From Chrysophaeum taylorii (taxonomy: Eukaryota > Sar > Pelagophyceae > Pelagomonadales > Pelagomonadaceae), in assembly GCA_029834535.1 (NCBI GenBank), contig JAQMWT010000384.1, positions 52,467 through 116,466 on the forward strand: a stretch of DNA of 64,000 bases, read 5' to 3'. Positions 31,309 through 40,515 of the stretch are shown here, piece by piece (position 1 is the first letter of the stretch; every line of letters starts with the position of its first letter). The notes under the pieces were generated by a model that worked only from the letters and a program-made list of their open reading frames with translations, was not told where the DNA came from and did no database searches. The translations under genes and the position numbers were made by a program.

Positions 31309-33333
31309 TTATGTGACCAAGGCAGATTGAGTATGCTCTCGCGTGGAAAGACGTGCAGGGTCTAGCGTGTCGAGAGAAAGAACTTTCCCAATAGCAATCG
31401 ACTTCCCCTCATCGCGCAAGGTGAACCTTCCGAGCTGTTCTACATCCTCGAAGATCTCGAGGCATATGGACTGAGGCACTGAAAGACGGGCGAGGACCAC
31501 AGCTCCTTGTTTGGCGAAGTGGAGTCGGCGTTGAGGCACATTGCAGCTACCTCTTTTCATAAGGAGTGGTTGCTTGGTGGGCTTAAGGTTCACCTGTTGC
31601 AGGAGCTGCGTGACCGTGCACTCAGTATCGAGAGTATGAGCATGGAGCATACAGTCGTAGCCAGCTGTGAAGACAGGCCGGTGCTCGAGGAGCTCAACAA
31701 GAGCAATCTGGGCCGTAAAGGTGGTGACAGCTCGGCAGACACGAGCAGGCGGGGGGGTGCAAAGGACATAACCTTTGTTCAGGTCTTCGATGCCTATGCC
31801 TGCAAGCTTAACACATACGTTCTCCCCTGGCTTCGCTGAATACACCGGCTGAGTTTCATTGAGGAAGATGGCCTCCACTTTCATCTTGAGGTTGGTAGGC
31901 ATGACAATAACCTCGTCACCCTTGGTGAGACGACCAGCTTCGACCTTACCCATTGCAATTGTACCACGATCGTGGTATCGATCTAGGACTGGGACGCGAA
32001 GCGGCGACTCTGGCGATCGGCCCGTGATGACGAGCGCATCAAGGCAATCTAGAAGCGTCCGGTCCTCAGTGTTGTGGCCAGAAGCAGCACAGAGTGTCTC
32101 CCACCAGTCGCAGACTCCTGGGTCGACCTTTTCCTTAACGTTGGCTCCTGTTAGGCCTGAGATTGCAAGGAACTTTACCTCTTTCTTGATGGTGTAACCG
32201 CATGATTTAAGGAACGGCTTAAGCTTGCTCACGCACTCCTCGTAACGGTTCTTGGACCAACGGACAGTTGGGTCATCCATCTTATTCACAACAACCACCA
32301 AGTATCTGACACCGAGTGTCTTGGCGAGCATGGCATGCTCACGTGTCTGGCCGCCACGCTCGAATCCAGTCTCGAACTCGCCGCGTCGCGCCGAAATGAC
32401 GAGGATTCCGACATCGGCTTGAGCAGCACCCGAAATCATGTGAGGGACGTAGTTCTTGTGACCAGGTGCATCAAGTATAGTGTAACGCTTCGCGGCAGTT
32501 GCGAACGGGGCACGACCAACTTCCACAGTCTTTCCCTTGGCGCGCTCCTCCTCGTTCGTGTCCATGATGAACGCGAGAAACCAAGACTCGCGGTTCCGCT
32601 GCTTCGCTTCGCGTTCGTACTTCTCGATTGTCCGTTTATCCACATGGTCTGTCAGATAAAGAATGTTTCCCGACAGCGTCGACTTCCCAGCATCAACGTG
32701 CCCAATAAAAACAATGTTCAGGTGCTCACGCGGGTCCTCCTCTTGCTCCTCTCTGACACTTCCCCCCACGGCTTCGGTTTCATCCTCGACCTGCAAGGGC
32801 TGTGGCACTTGAAAGTGCTCGATGGAGTCATCAGCCACAACCACACATGGAGAGCTAGCAGCTTGCTTGTCACCTCTGAGCTTCTCAATCACATCCGTTT
32901 CATCCTTGTTGGTCTTCTCGAAATCCGCCGTGGTATCCCACTCGTCAACATCAAGCTGCGGCTTTTCATTCATCACAGCCTTGACCTCGGGAAACTGCAT
33001 GAGCTCATCCGGGTCCTGGAGCAGCTCGATCGCCCTCACTCTATTACCTATGAGTTGCAATCAAGTGGCACTGCAAATCGTACCTTTAGTGATTTTGAGC
33101 GTGGCTTTCCAGAGTGGGTCGTTTTCGTCGATTTCCTTGTCTTCTTCCCCTGTGCATCCCCGTACCAGTAAGCTTTCCTCCCAAGATTCGACGTTGTCGG
33201 AAAGCTGCTCTTGCTTGGCTGTCTGGGGTTGCTCGTTCGAAGACGGGAGTGCGGGTGGCACCGCGAGTGGCATCGAGAACGAAGGCCGAAACTCGCCTGC
33301 TGTCGGGTTCAAGTTGAAAGTTGGTGCGTTCAT
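31309..33333 (-). CDS. SUP35: Eukaryotic peptide chain release factor GTPase subunit eRF3
   Basis: The translation GTPase that works with eRF1 to end protein synthesis at stop codons. I propose two exons, 33333-33084 and 33047-31309, joined across a 36-nt GT-AG intron (33083-33048), giving 662 codons in one phase. Residues 6-17, FNLNPTAGEFRP, are a PAM2 motif that binds the MLLE domain of poly(A)-binding protein, as in animal and fungal eRF3. The GTPase domain begins with HLNIVFIGHVDAGKST (G1), DAPGHKNYVPHM (G3), VVNKMDDPTVRWS (G4); beta-barrel domains 2 and 3 follow, and the end GRFTLRDEGKSIAIGKVL is typical of eRF3. HBS1 and eEF1A fit less well because of PAM2, GHKNYVPHM and CGYTIKKE. Frame looks intact. 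Without the intron, translation could only start at an ATG inside exon 2's open frame (33060). Confidence 0.96.
33048..33083 (-). other. Proposed 36-nt intron of eRF3
   Basis: On the minus strand the segment starts GTACG and ends CATAG. Removing it joins codons K|G-N-R-V-R-A without a shift and removes the TGA at 33061-33063. An upstream CTTGATTGCAAC could be the branch site. An alternative AG eight bases further on would produce an immediate stop. Confidence 0.7.
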
Positions 33334-33720
33334 CGGCGATATTGCTTTTTGGCGGGTCACTACCTCCAGCTTTGTTAGGTTGGGTTAAGGAACCAGGTGG
33401 TTACGCGCGCAGCCCCACCCCTGCCACTGAATGTCCGGGGAAAGTCGATAGACGTCGAAAGGGGCTTCCAACTGGCCACTCTGCACCTGAGGCCACCCTC
33501 GTAGCTCCCGCACTCGTGATTTTATGCTGCTTTATTTCCTAGAGCCCCGCTGATGAGCGTGAGCAGGAACCGGCTGCTCGAGTTTACGTGGAAATCCAGG
33601 TGAAAACGCATGAAAGCTAACCCACTCTAAAATGTGGTTCCTCCGAAGAACTCCTGACCAGCACACGGTGCGAAGTCGACCATTTGGACGGCTGGTTGGC
33701 CGTTGTCGACAGTCGGCCCG
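33334..33720. promoter_or_regulatory. eRF3 upstream region
   Basis: 387 bp between the eRF3 start and the end of the coiled-coil gene on the same strand. It must contain the eRF3 promoter and the 3' end of the neighbour. I see no clear TATA box, initiator or polyadenylation signal. Confidence 0.4.
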
Positions 33721-35947
33721 TCAATCAGCGAGCTCGTCGGTGAAAGAAAACGCCCATGTCCTCTTGAAACGGTAGATCTGCTCGAGATGCTTGGTTAAAA
33801 AGGCAACATTTGCTTCTGGACCAGACTGGCCGACCAGTGCGTCCTTTGTCGAAGTGAAGGACTTGGGCTTGAGGTCACCCATGCCCATGCCGTGGGTGTG
33901 GCGAGTAATGTTGCTGACGAGCATCTTGCATCGACCACTGTTGCTACGGAGCTTGGCGAGTTCGGCGTCGAGCTTTCTTTCCAACTCTGCGAGCGTGGTT
34001 TGTCCCTCCAGCTCCCGACCACAGTTGCTACGGAGCCTGGCGAGTTCGGCGTCGAGCTTTCTTTCCAACTCTGCTGCGAGCGTGGTTTGTCCCTCCAAGG
34101 TGTTTCCGAGATGACGTTGGCAGTTTGCCGAATAGACGCGAGTCGCCTCGCTACGCTGCGACTCGGTAAGACTCTCCCAAGCTGGCTCACCCATGTTTGG
34201 CGTACTTCTGCCGCCACGATGGTTCGCAGCTCTCGGGCGCTTGCCAAGGCCGCCGCTGCGTTGTCGGTCGTCCCGACAGCACCTGCAAGACAGCGAACGC
34301 CGACGTCACCAATCGCTGAAATTCCGTCCACCGAACCATGAAGCTTCGCGTACACCCCACGGAACTGATCGAGGGCGCTCTGGATGTCGCGGAAGCGGGC
34401 TGCAATAGCCTGGGATTCGCTGCGAGCGGCCTGGTCGGCGAGCTCGGTGGCGCCCATGGTCCAGTCTCGAACTCCATGGGCGCTTTCGATTCGGAGTTGC
34501 GTGCCGATGAGCTCCTTGTGGTCGAGCGGCGACGCGTCCAATTGGAACGCGCGCACCTCGCCCTCGCTGAGGTCGAGGGCTAAGAGGACCTCGTGGAGAC
34601 GTCCCATCTCGCTTCGCAGGTTGCGGACGAAACGCTTCGCAGGTTGCGGACGAAACGCAAGGATGGGAGCTCCATTTCGGCGGCGCGCTCTTCCCCTTCC
34701 CCACTGACCGCGATGACGATCGATGCGATGACTTCAGAGACCTCGGCCGGCGCGACGCGCAACGCCAACAGACCCATGCAGAGGTGTCGCACACACGGAG
34801 GCCAGGCCTGGCCCTTGCCAGCACCGACGCCTGCCGGCCGGCATGGAACTCGAATAGCTGCGTCTCGCTTCTCGAGCTCGGCGACGCGCGCCCGTTGACG
34901 ATCGATCTCCTCGTCTCGCGCTCTAAGCTCGGCTTCGGCCTTGTCGAGCTTAAGGGCCAGCTGCTTCGCATCCCTGTTGACGTCGGCGTAGCTGCGCTGG
35001 AGCTGGCGCATCTTCGCCGGGTCGCACTTTTTAGCCAGCTGCGCCTTGGTCCGCTCCGTCGCCGCTGCCGCCGCCTCGGTCACTGCTCGCTTCACTTCGG
35101 CGCGGGCGTCGGCCGCCGCCTGCTTCTCTTCAGCCACCGCCTGCAGAGCGCGCTTCCGCTTCAACGCCGCAGCCTCCTCGCTCCGCTGACGCTGGACCTT
35201 GAGTTGTTGCTCTCGATGGGCCGCCTCCCGGGCCTCCGCATCAGCTCGGGCAGCGACAGCTGCCGCAGCCTCCATGGCCTCGGCCTTCTCGACCTCGGCC
35301 TCGAAGGCCTCTTCGTTTGCCACCATAACGGCACGCTCGGCCGCGGCGGCACGGTGTTGCTGGGGCGCCCTTGCTGCCTCGAGCTGCTGGACCTTGAGCC
35401 GTTCCGCCACCAACGCCTCTGCAACTGCTGAATGCAACGCAGGCGGCCGCCGGTGCGACGTGGTCGATCGAGCGCGACTTGCGACGGCGTTCTCCTTGTC
35501 CGACGCTGCGCGGACGCCGCTCAAGCCCACCTTGATGGTGCCGTTGGAGACGCCCTTGACCGTGAGAGTGACCGAGCTCGTTGCTGCGTCATAGTGGAGC
35601 CTGCGGACGGTAACCACCTCCGCGTAGACTCTGACGCCAGCCGAAAGGCTGCCTATCGCCTCGACTCGATCGCCGGGCCGGATGTCCGTCTTCAAGCACG
35701 TGGTCAACGCCGCCGAGATGCGTTTCTTGATCTCAAGCACAGGCCGGAAGTCGGCGTACATTGGGGCAAAGTCCTTGCGGCAGCGCTTACTGTAGACAAA
35801 GAATTGAAGGGGCAGCTCGCCCTCGATGCTGAGCACTCGTTCCAGGTCAATCGTCTTGCCCGGATCCTCCGGTAGCACAGCGACGCAGCAGGAACACTCC
35901 CCTTCGCGGAGGTTGGACCGGCGTACGCGCCGCTCGGCCGGTTTCAT
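33721..35947 (-). pseudogene. Coiled-coil protein of unknown function, frameshifted
   Basis: Likely start at ATG 35947 (MKPAERRVRRSNLREGECSC). Residues 1-150 are a compact, mixed region (LPLQFFVYSKRCRKDFAPMY, VEAIGSLSAGVRVYAEVV) that I cannot assign. About residues 165-380 are a long Ala/Glu/Arg/Lys coiled coil. The frame runs to 34580 but an exact 23-bp tandem duplication (34612-34634 and 34635-34657) shifts it; past it the frame 34607-33795 continues naturally (EMGRLHEVLLALDLSEGE...). Another shift near 34195 leads to 34194-33721, which contains two tandem copies of an EGQTTLAELERKLDAELA-type unit (about 85 bp, 33930-34100). At least two breaks. It could be a recently dead gene or contain assembly errors. 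Confidence 0.65.
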
Positions 35948-36005
35948 TGACCGATTCTGCGAGCCCACTGCCTCGGGGAGCTCGGTGACCGTATCAGGCA
36001 AGATC

Positions 36006-36405
36006 TGAACGGCCGCCGAACCATCGTTCTAGAGCGCCTCGCGCTCGCCTTCACGCGTCCCAACGGCTCAAAAACGGCTAAAAAGGCTCGTGTTGAAATC
36101 GAGCCTGGTGCTTTTCGATTTTTGCTTTGGTTTCGCGCTCATTGTCAGAAAGTTGTCATTCACCGAATCAAACTTATGGTTCCTTAACCCACCCTAGCTA
36201 GCACATCCCTCCTACCCCACAAACCCACCCTAGCTTTGTAGAAAACAAGTCACATCCCGTGATTCAGAAACGGGCAGGTTTATTTAGCCTTACCCTCACT
36301 AGTAACACGTCACATAAATACTAGTCTTTTGGCGCTTCGGAAATAAGAAGGTTTATTTTGCCTTACCCTCACTAGTACCACGTCACACCGCGTCTTAGAT
36401 ACATA
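36006..36405. other. Intergenic sequence with a two-copy repeat
   Basis: 36270-36390 holds two units of GGTTTATTT[AT]GCCTTACCCTCACTAGTA followed by CACGTCACA, about 75 bp apart. 36190-36240 repeats CCCACCCTAGCT. No gene is seen; the region should include the promoter of the coiled-coil gene. Confidence 0.6.
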
Positions 36406-37352
36406 CAAGTGCAGGCCAGTAAGTTCGCCAGTAAGTTCACCTAGTCCCAATCTCTAACCCCAGTAAGTTCGCCTGGTCCCAGTAAGTTCACCTGGTCAGT
36501 AAGTTCACCTAGTCCAAATCTCTAACCCCAGTAAGTTCGGCGTACTCGTGCTCACACCACTCCTTCGAGCTCGTCGCTGTCCCCTCCGCCAATCTAAGCC
36601 GCTTCGATCCGCACACGCCGCTAACCTTTCAGTTTACTCTAAAACCCTCAGTAAGCTCACCTGGTCCCAGTAGGTTCACCTGGTCACTATATTCACCTAG
36701 TCCCAATCTCAAGCCCCAGTAAGTCCACGTGGTCCCAGTAAGCTCACCTACAGTGCGCGTGTAGGCGCCGGGAGGGGGCTTATCGGTATTGCGCAGCACG
36801 TGTGGGGTAGGGCGGAGTCGTCGACTCAGAAGAGTATATTCTCGGGGTTGCCGATCGACAGAGAGCCACGTAGAGCCGTGACAGAAGACGGGCTTGTGGG
36901 CAAGAGGACGCGGACCTCGCGGGGCGTCTGGTCCTGGCTCTTGTTGGTCGTTTGGCATAGGCGGGCCTTAAGGGATGCAGGTTGGAGGAGCCTCGGTGAC
37001 AACGACACGATCGATCATGTATCTGGTACCGTTGCAGTGGCCGTGCGACGGGTCAAGGTTGCGAAGACTTTAAGCTCGCGATCAAAGTCAGCATGCCGTT
37101 GGTTGTCAGGGAGTTCAAAACTCGACTCTTGAGAGCGAGGCGTCGTCTTCCGACCCAACCTAGTCGGCCGAAAAGAACTCCGACGCCTCGTCTCCGGGAA
37201 AAAAAGGCCGCGGTCATGCGCGCGTTGTCAGCATCGACAACATCGTTTCGACGGGGCGTGAGAATGGCGCGCCGAAAGAGCCGCCGCGGGTCGTGGAAAT
37301 AGTCTGCGAGGTCGCCGTAGACGGCTTGGAGGATCACTGTCTGGCTCGCGTT
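36406..37352 (-). mobile_element. Helitron copy H6 (defective)
   Basis: Tail of GTGAACTTACTGG-type units (36406-36755) and helicase remnant (36760-37352) on the minus strand, ending CTTG at 36406. Unlike the other copies, the helicase text is not preceded by the CGCCTACCTGATCCTTACCC leader; it passes straight into a different open frame (next entry) after GCGAGCCAGACAGTG. An 11-bp block around AGCTCTACGTGG in the QLYVALCR region is missing (here TAGAGCCGTGACAG), so this copy is further decayed. Confidence 0.75.
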
Positions 37353-38048
37353 TGTCGGAGCCTTGGACTCCTCGGCCGGTGGCGGGCCGAGCTCGAGGCG
37401 GTCGCACCGCGTGTCAAAACGTTGGGCCTTCAACGTGAGCTTGCTGCGGCCTTTGAAGTCGATCCGGGAGAGGTACGTGTACAGTTCTATGGTGGTGAGC
37501 TTGCGAAGCGAGTCGTAGGTGTGTTGCTTCAGCTCTTCCAGCGCGCGCGCGATCTCGTCCTTCTTTTGCTGATCCTCGCGTACCTTGGTGGCGTCGTCCT
37601 TGGGCCACTCTGCACTGGCGAGGCGCTGCTCGACATTCTTGATGAAGCCCGGGACGCGCGCGAGCCCGAAAGCAGCAACCTTGTCGACGTGCATGTGCTC
37701 GCCGACCTCGCCTCTCTCAAAGACGGCGATGAATTCGGTGATTTTTTTCACGTTGAAGGCAATACAGGCGTCGAGCGTCGGTTGGAATCTTTGTATTCGA
37801 GCGCGCTCCTGATGTTGGAGGATCTCGGGCCTGCTGTGTTTGCGGTTGATGCCGAGGATCGATTGTACGAGAGTTCGGTGACGCCAGCAACCCCGCGTCG
37901 CTCGAGAGTCTCTTTCGAAGGCTATCGGACCAGGCGCTTCGGCCGGTGGGCGTTTGAAGGACTGCAGCAACAACTGGGTCGTCGACGCTGAGACGAAACT
38001 TCGGCGGCATCGTCGGCACTGAATGCACAAACAGCTACCAAAGTACAA
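37353..38048 (-). pseudogene. ORF fragment fused to Helitron H6
   Basis: The open frame 38048-37053 (331 codons) reads through the junction: about 230 non-Helitron residues, then SQTVILQAVYGDLADYF of the helicase. The non-Helitron part includes FNVKKITEFIAVFERGEV, VDKVAAFGLARVPGFIKN, a charged helix around DDATKVREDQQKKDEIAR and LTTIELYTYLSRIDFKGR. I do not recognise the family. Codon-like structure before about 37720 is less certain, since an alternative frame from 38028 (MHSVPTMPPKFRLSV) looks more like a natural start and would need a shift near 37730. It is either a gene fragment captured by the Helitron or a gene hit by it. Confidence 0.5.
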
Positions 38049-38424
38049 GTCCCTATAGAGCGCGACGCCGTCCAGGCCCTCGGTGGTATGTGCCGAGGAC
38101 TTAGTTTGCGTGAAGCTCTAAACAGGCCTCGGGGGGCGACGCTGCGCGCCAAAACGTGCCGAATGAGGGTTTCGTCGCTCACAATAAACAGCCGTGTCAA
38201 CCGATTTCCACCTCGCCGCGTCGCGTTTCTTGCTCGGGGATACCCAGGGCGAGTATGAACAAGGTGCTGGCACGATGGGGCCGACGGGACCTGTGAGGGA
38301 TGCTCATCGCCGAGCGCTTATAGGGTTGGCCGACGGCCGAAGATTTTGAGTTTTTTGCAAGTCGAAGGGCGCATGACGTCACGAGGCCCTGGAGAAAGAG
38401 GTTTTTTCAGGAGCACGGGATGTA
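38049..38424. other. Sequence between H6-linked ORF and H7
   Basis: Short unconvincing frames only. CTTATAGGGTTGG near 38318 could be a TATA-like element for minus-strand transcription, but this is weak. Nothing else is seen. Confidence 0.3.
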
Positions 38425-39415
38425 CAAGTGCAGGCCAGTAAGTTCACCTAGTCCCAATCTCTAACCCCAGTAAGTTCACCTGGTCGCGGTAAGTTCACCT
38501 GTAACCTGGTCAGTAAGTTCACCTAGTCCCAATCTCTAACCCCATTAAGTTCGGCGTAAACCCACTCGTGCTCACACCCACTCACCCCACTCTCCTTTGG
38601 GCTCGTCGCTCTCACCCCCGCCAATCTGAGCTGCTTTGATCCGCACACGCCGCTACCCTTTGAGTTTACTCTAAAAACCCCCAGTAAGTTCACCTGGTCC
38701 CAGTTATTCCACCTGGTCACTAAGTTCACCTAGTCCCAATCTCGAACCCCACTAAGTTCACTTGGTCCCAGTAAGTTCACCTGGACCCAGCAAGCTCATG
38801 TACAGTGCACGTGTAGACGCCGGGAGGGGGCTTGTCGGTATTGCGCAGCACGTGTGGGGTAGGGTGGAGTCGTCGTCTCAGAAGAGGATATCCTCGGGGT
38901 TGCCGACTCGATAGAGAGCCACGTAGAGCTCGGCGTGGCAGAAGACGGGCTAGGGCAAGAGGACGCCGGCCTTGCGGGGCGTCTGCCCCTTGCTCTTGTT
39001 GATCGTTTGGCGTCGGTGGGGCTTAAGGGATACTGGTTGGAGGAGCCTCGGTGACACGACACGATCGATGATGTATCGGGTGCCGTTGCAGTGGCCGTGC
39101 GACGGGTCGAGGTTGCGAAGACATTAAGCTCGCGATCAAAGTCAGCATGCCGTTGGTGGTCAGGGAGTTGGAAACTCGACTGTAAAGAGCGAGGCGTCGT
39201 CTTCCGACCCAACCTAGTCGGCCGAAAAGAACTCCGACGCCTCGTCCCCGGGAAAGGCCGCGGTCATACGCGCGTTGTCAGCATCGACAACATCGTTTCG
39301 ACGGGGCGTGAGAATGGCGCGCTGAAAGAGCCGCCGCGGGTCGTGGAAATAGTCTGCGAGGTCGCCGTAGACGGCTTGGAGGATCAATGTTTTGGCTCGC
39401 GCGCCTAACTGAGCC
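38425..39415 (-). mobile_element. Helitron copy H7 (defective)
   Basis: Tail 38425-38805, helicase remnant 38806-39392, minus strand. This copy keeps FPGDEASEFFSAD near 39214-39260 in a single phase because it lacks the extra A bases (AAAAAA) that interrupt most other copies, and so shows the ancestral text best. GQT reads KGQT here and the HVQLYVAL segment reads HAELYVAL. Confidence 0.75.
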
Positions 39416-39712
39416 TTACCCGGATTCGTGGGACACTCTCCTTGCCCACATCCTTCATGCTCCCCACACACACCCCCCTCTTAGCAGTCGACATTTAAAG
39501 ACACTCTCATTGCCTGCCCCACGACTCGGCGATGACCCCGACTAGGTCCCGCATACCTATCTACGCCCGTCAGGCACATCCCTCCTACCCCACAAAACCA
39601 CACACATCCTTCATGCACCACACATACCCCCCCCTCTTGGCAGTCGACCTTTACAGACAGACGCCGTGCCCCAACTGCCGCCGTGCTATACGCATGGTCC
39701 GCCCTCATCTAC
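39416..39712. repeat. Fragments of the 380-bp unit and CTCTTAGCAG cassette
   Basis: 39440-39510 and 39590-39660 are cassette copies; 39512-39590 matches the GACTCGGCGATGACCCCGAC part of the unit. 39661-39712 is a short stretch interrupted by RE4; its other half probably continues at 48878. Confidence 0.65.
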
Positions 39713-40023
39713 TGTGGCGGTAACCCTTACACCGTCATCCTTGACCCTAGGTCTATCGAGTTCTCTACCCCACTTCCCGTTACTGCACTCTACTTCAACC
39801 CCTGACGCACGTATTTGTAACGCCACCAGGCGTTTACTCCTTTCAAAATCGACTAATTTCAACCATAAATCATTTCACGAGTCTTCGGATTGAAGCTCGT
39901 GGGCAGTTTGAAGGTTGATCGACAGGAAGGAAGCGCTCCTCAACCCCCTCGGCACCCTCGAGACGTCGAGGGCACAGTCGAAGCAGGGTAAGAAGTCAGC
40001 GCGCATAATCATCTCCTGCCGCA
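39713..40023 (+). repeat. 5' LTR of RE4 (311 bp)
   Basis: About 95 percent similar by eye to the 3' LTR. It is followed by GGTGGTGGAGGACACGAG, the expected primer site position. 40024-40515 is leader sequence with no gene. Confidence 0.92.
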
Positions 40024-40515
40024 GGTGGTGGAGGACACGAGATCTTGCTACATCGGCGAGATCTCCGAACCTGCAACCGCAAGTCGAGCGTTGGGAACAA
40101 CACAAGCACCGCCGGTATTTGCCGCGGGGATTGATCACCCCCGAAGCTCTTCAAGGCGCTCGAGAGAAGACTAGCACACGTAACGTGCTCCGTACGATCG
40201 TCGACGAGTTCGTACGCCCGCGTGAAGACACGCACAACAACAACAGAAGGGTACCCAGCCGAGACAACATCTCTCGGTATCACCACCAGTTTGGGAACTG
40301 AGTGACAAAGAAGCTTCCCGACGGGGTCCTGAGCGGAACGTCGAACGCGGCATACGTGTGAAAAACGTATATTTGCGCGAAATCCGGAGACGAGCATCGA
40401 CTCGCCCGACAAGCCCGAGGACAACCAAATAGCCGACCACCGGAAAGAGTGAGCGGAGTCCGAGAAGACGGGCCAAGCCAGAACAGAGGCACTGAAAGAG
40501 ACAGCGTCAGCAGCA

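Noticed and set aside
31309-33333. HBS1 or eEF1A instead of eRF3
   Set aside because: The PAM2 motif, GHKNYVPHM, CGYTIKKEVKF and the GRFTLRDEGKSIAIGKVL end fit eRF3 best.
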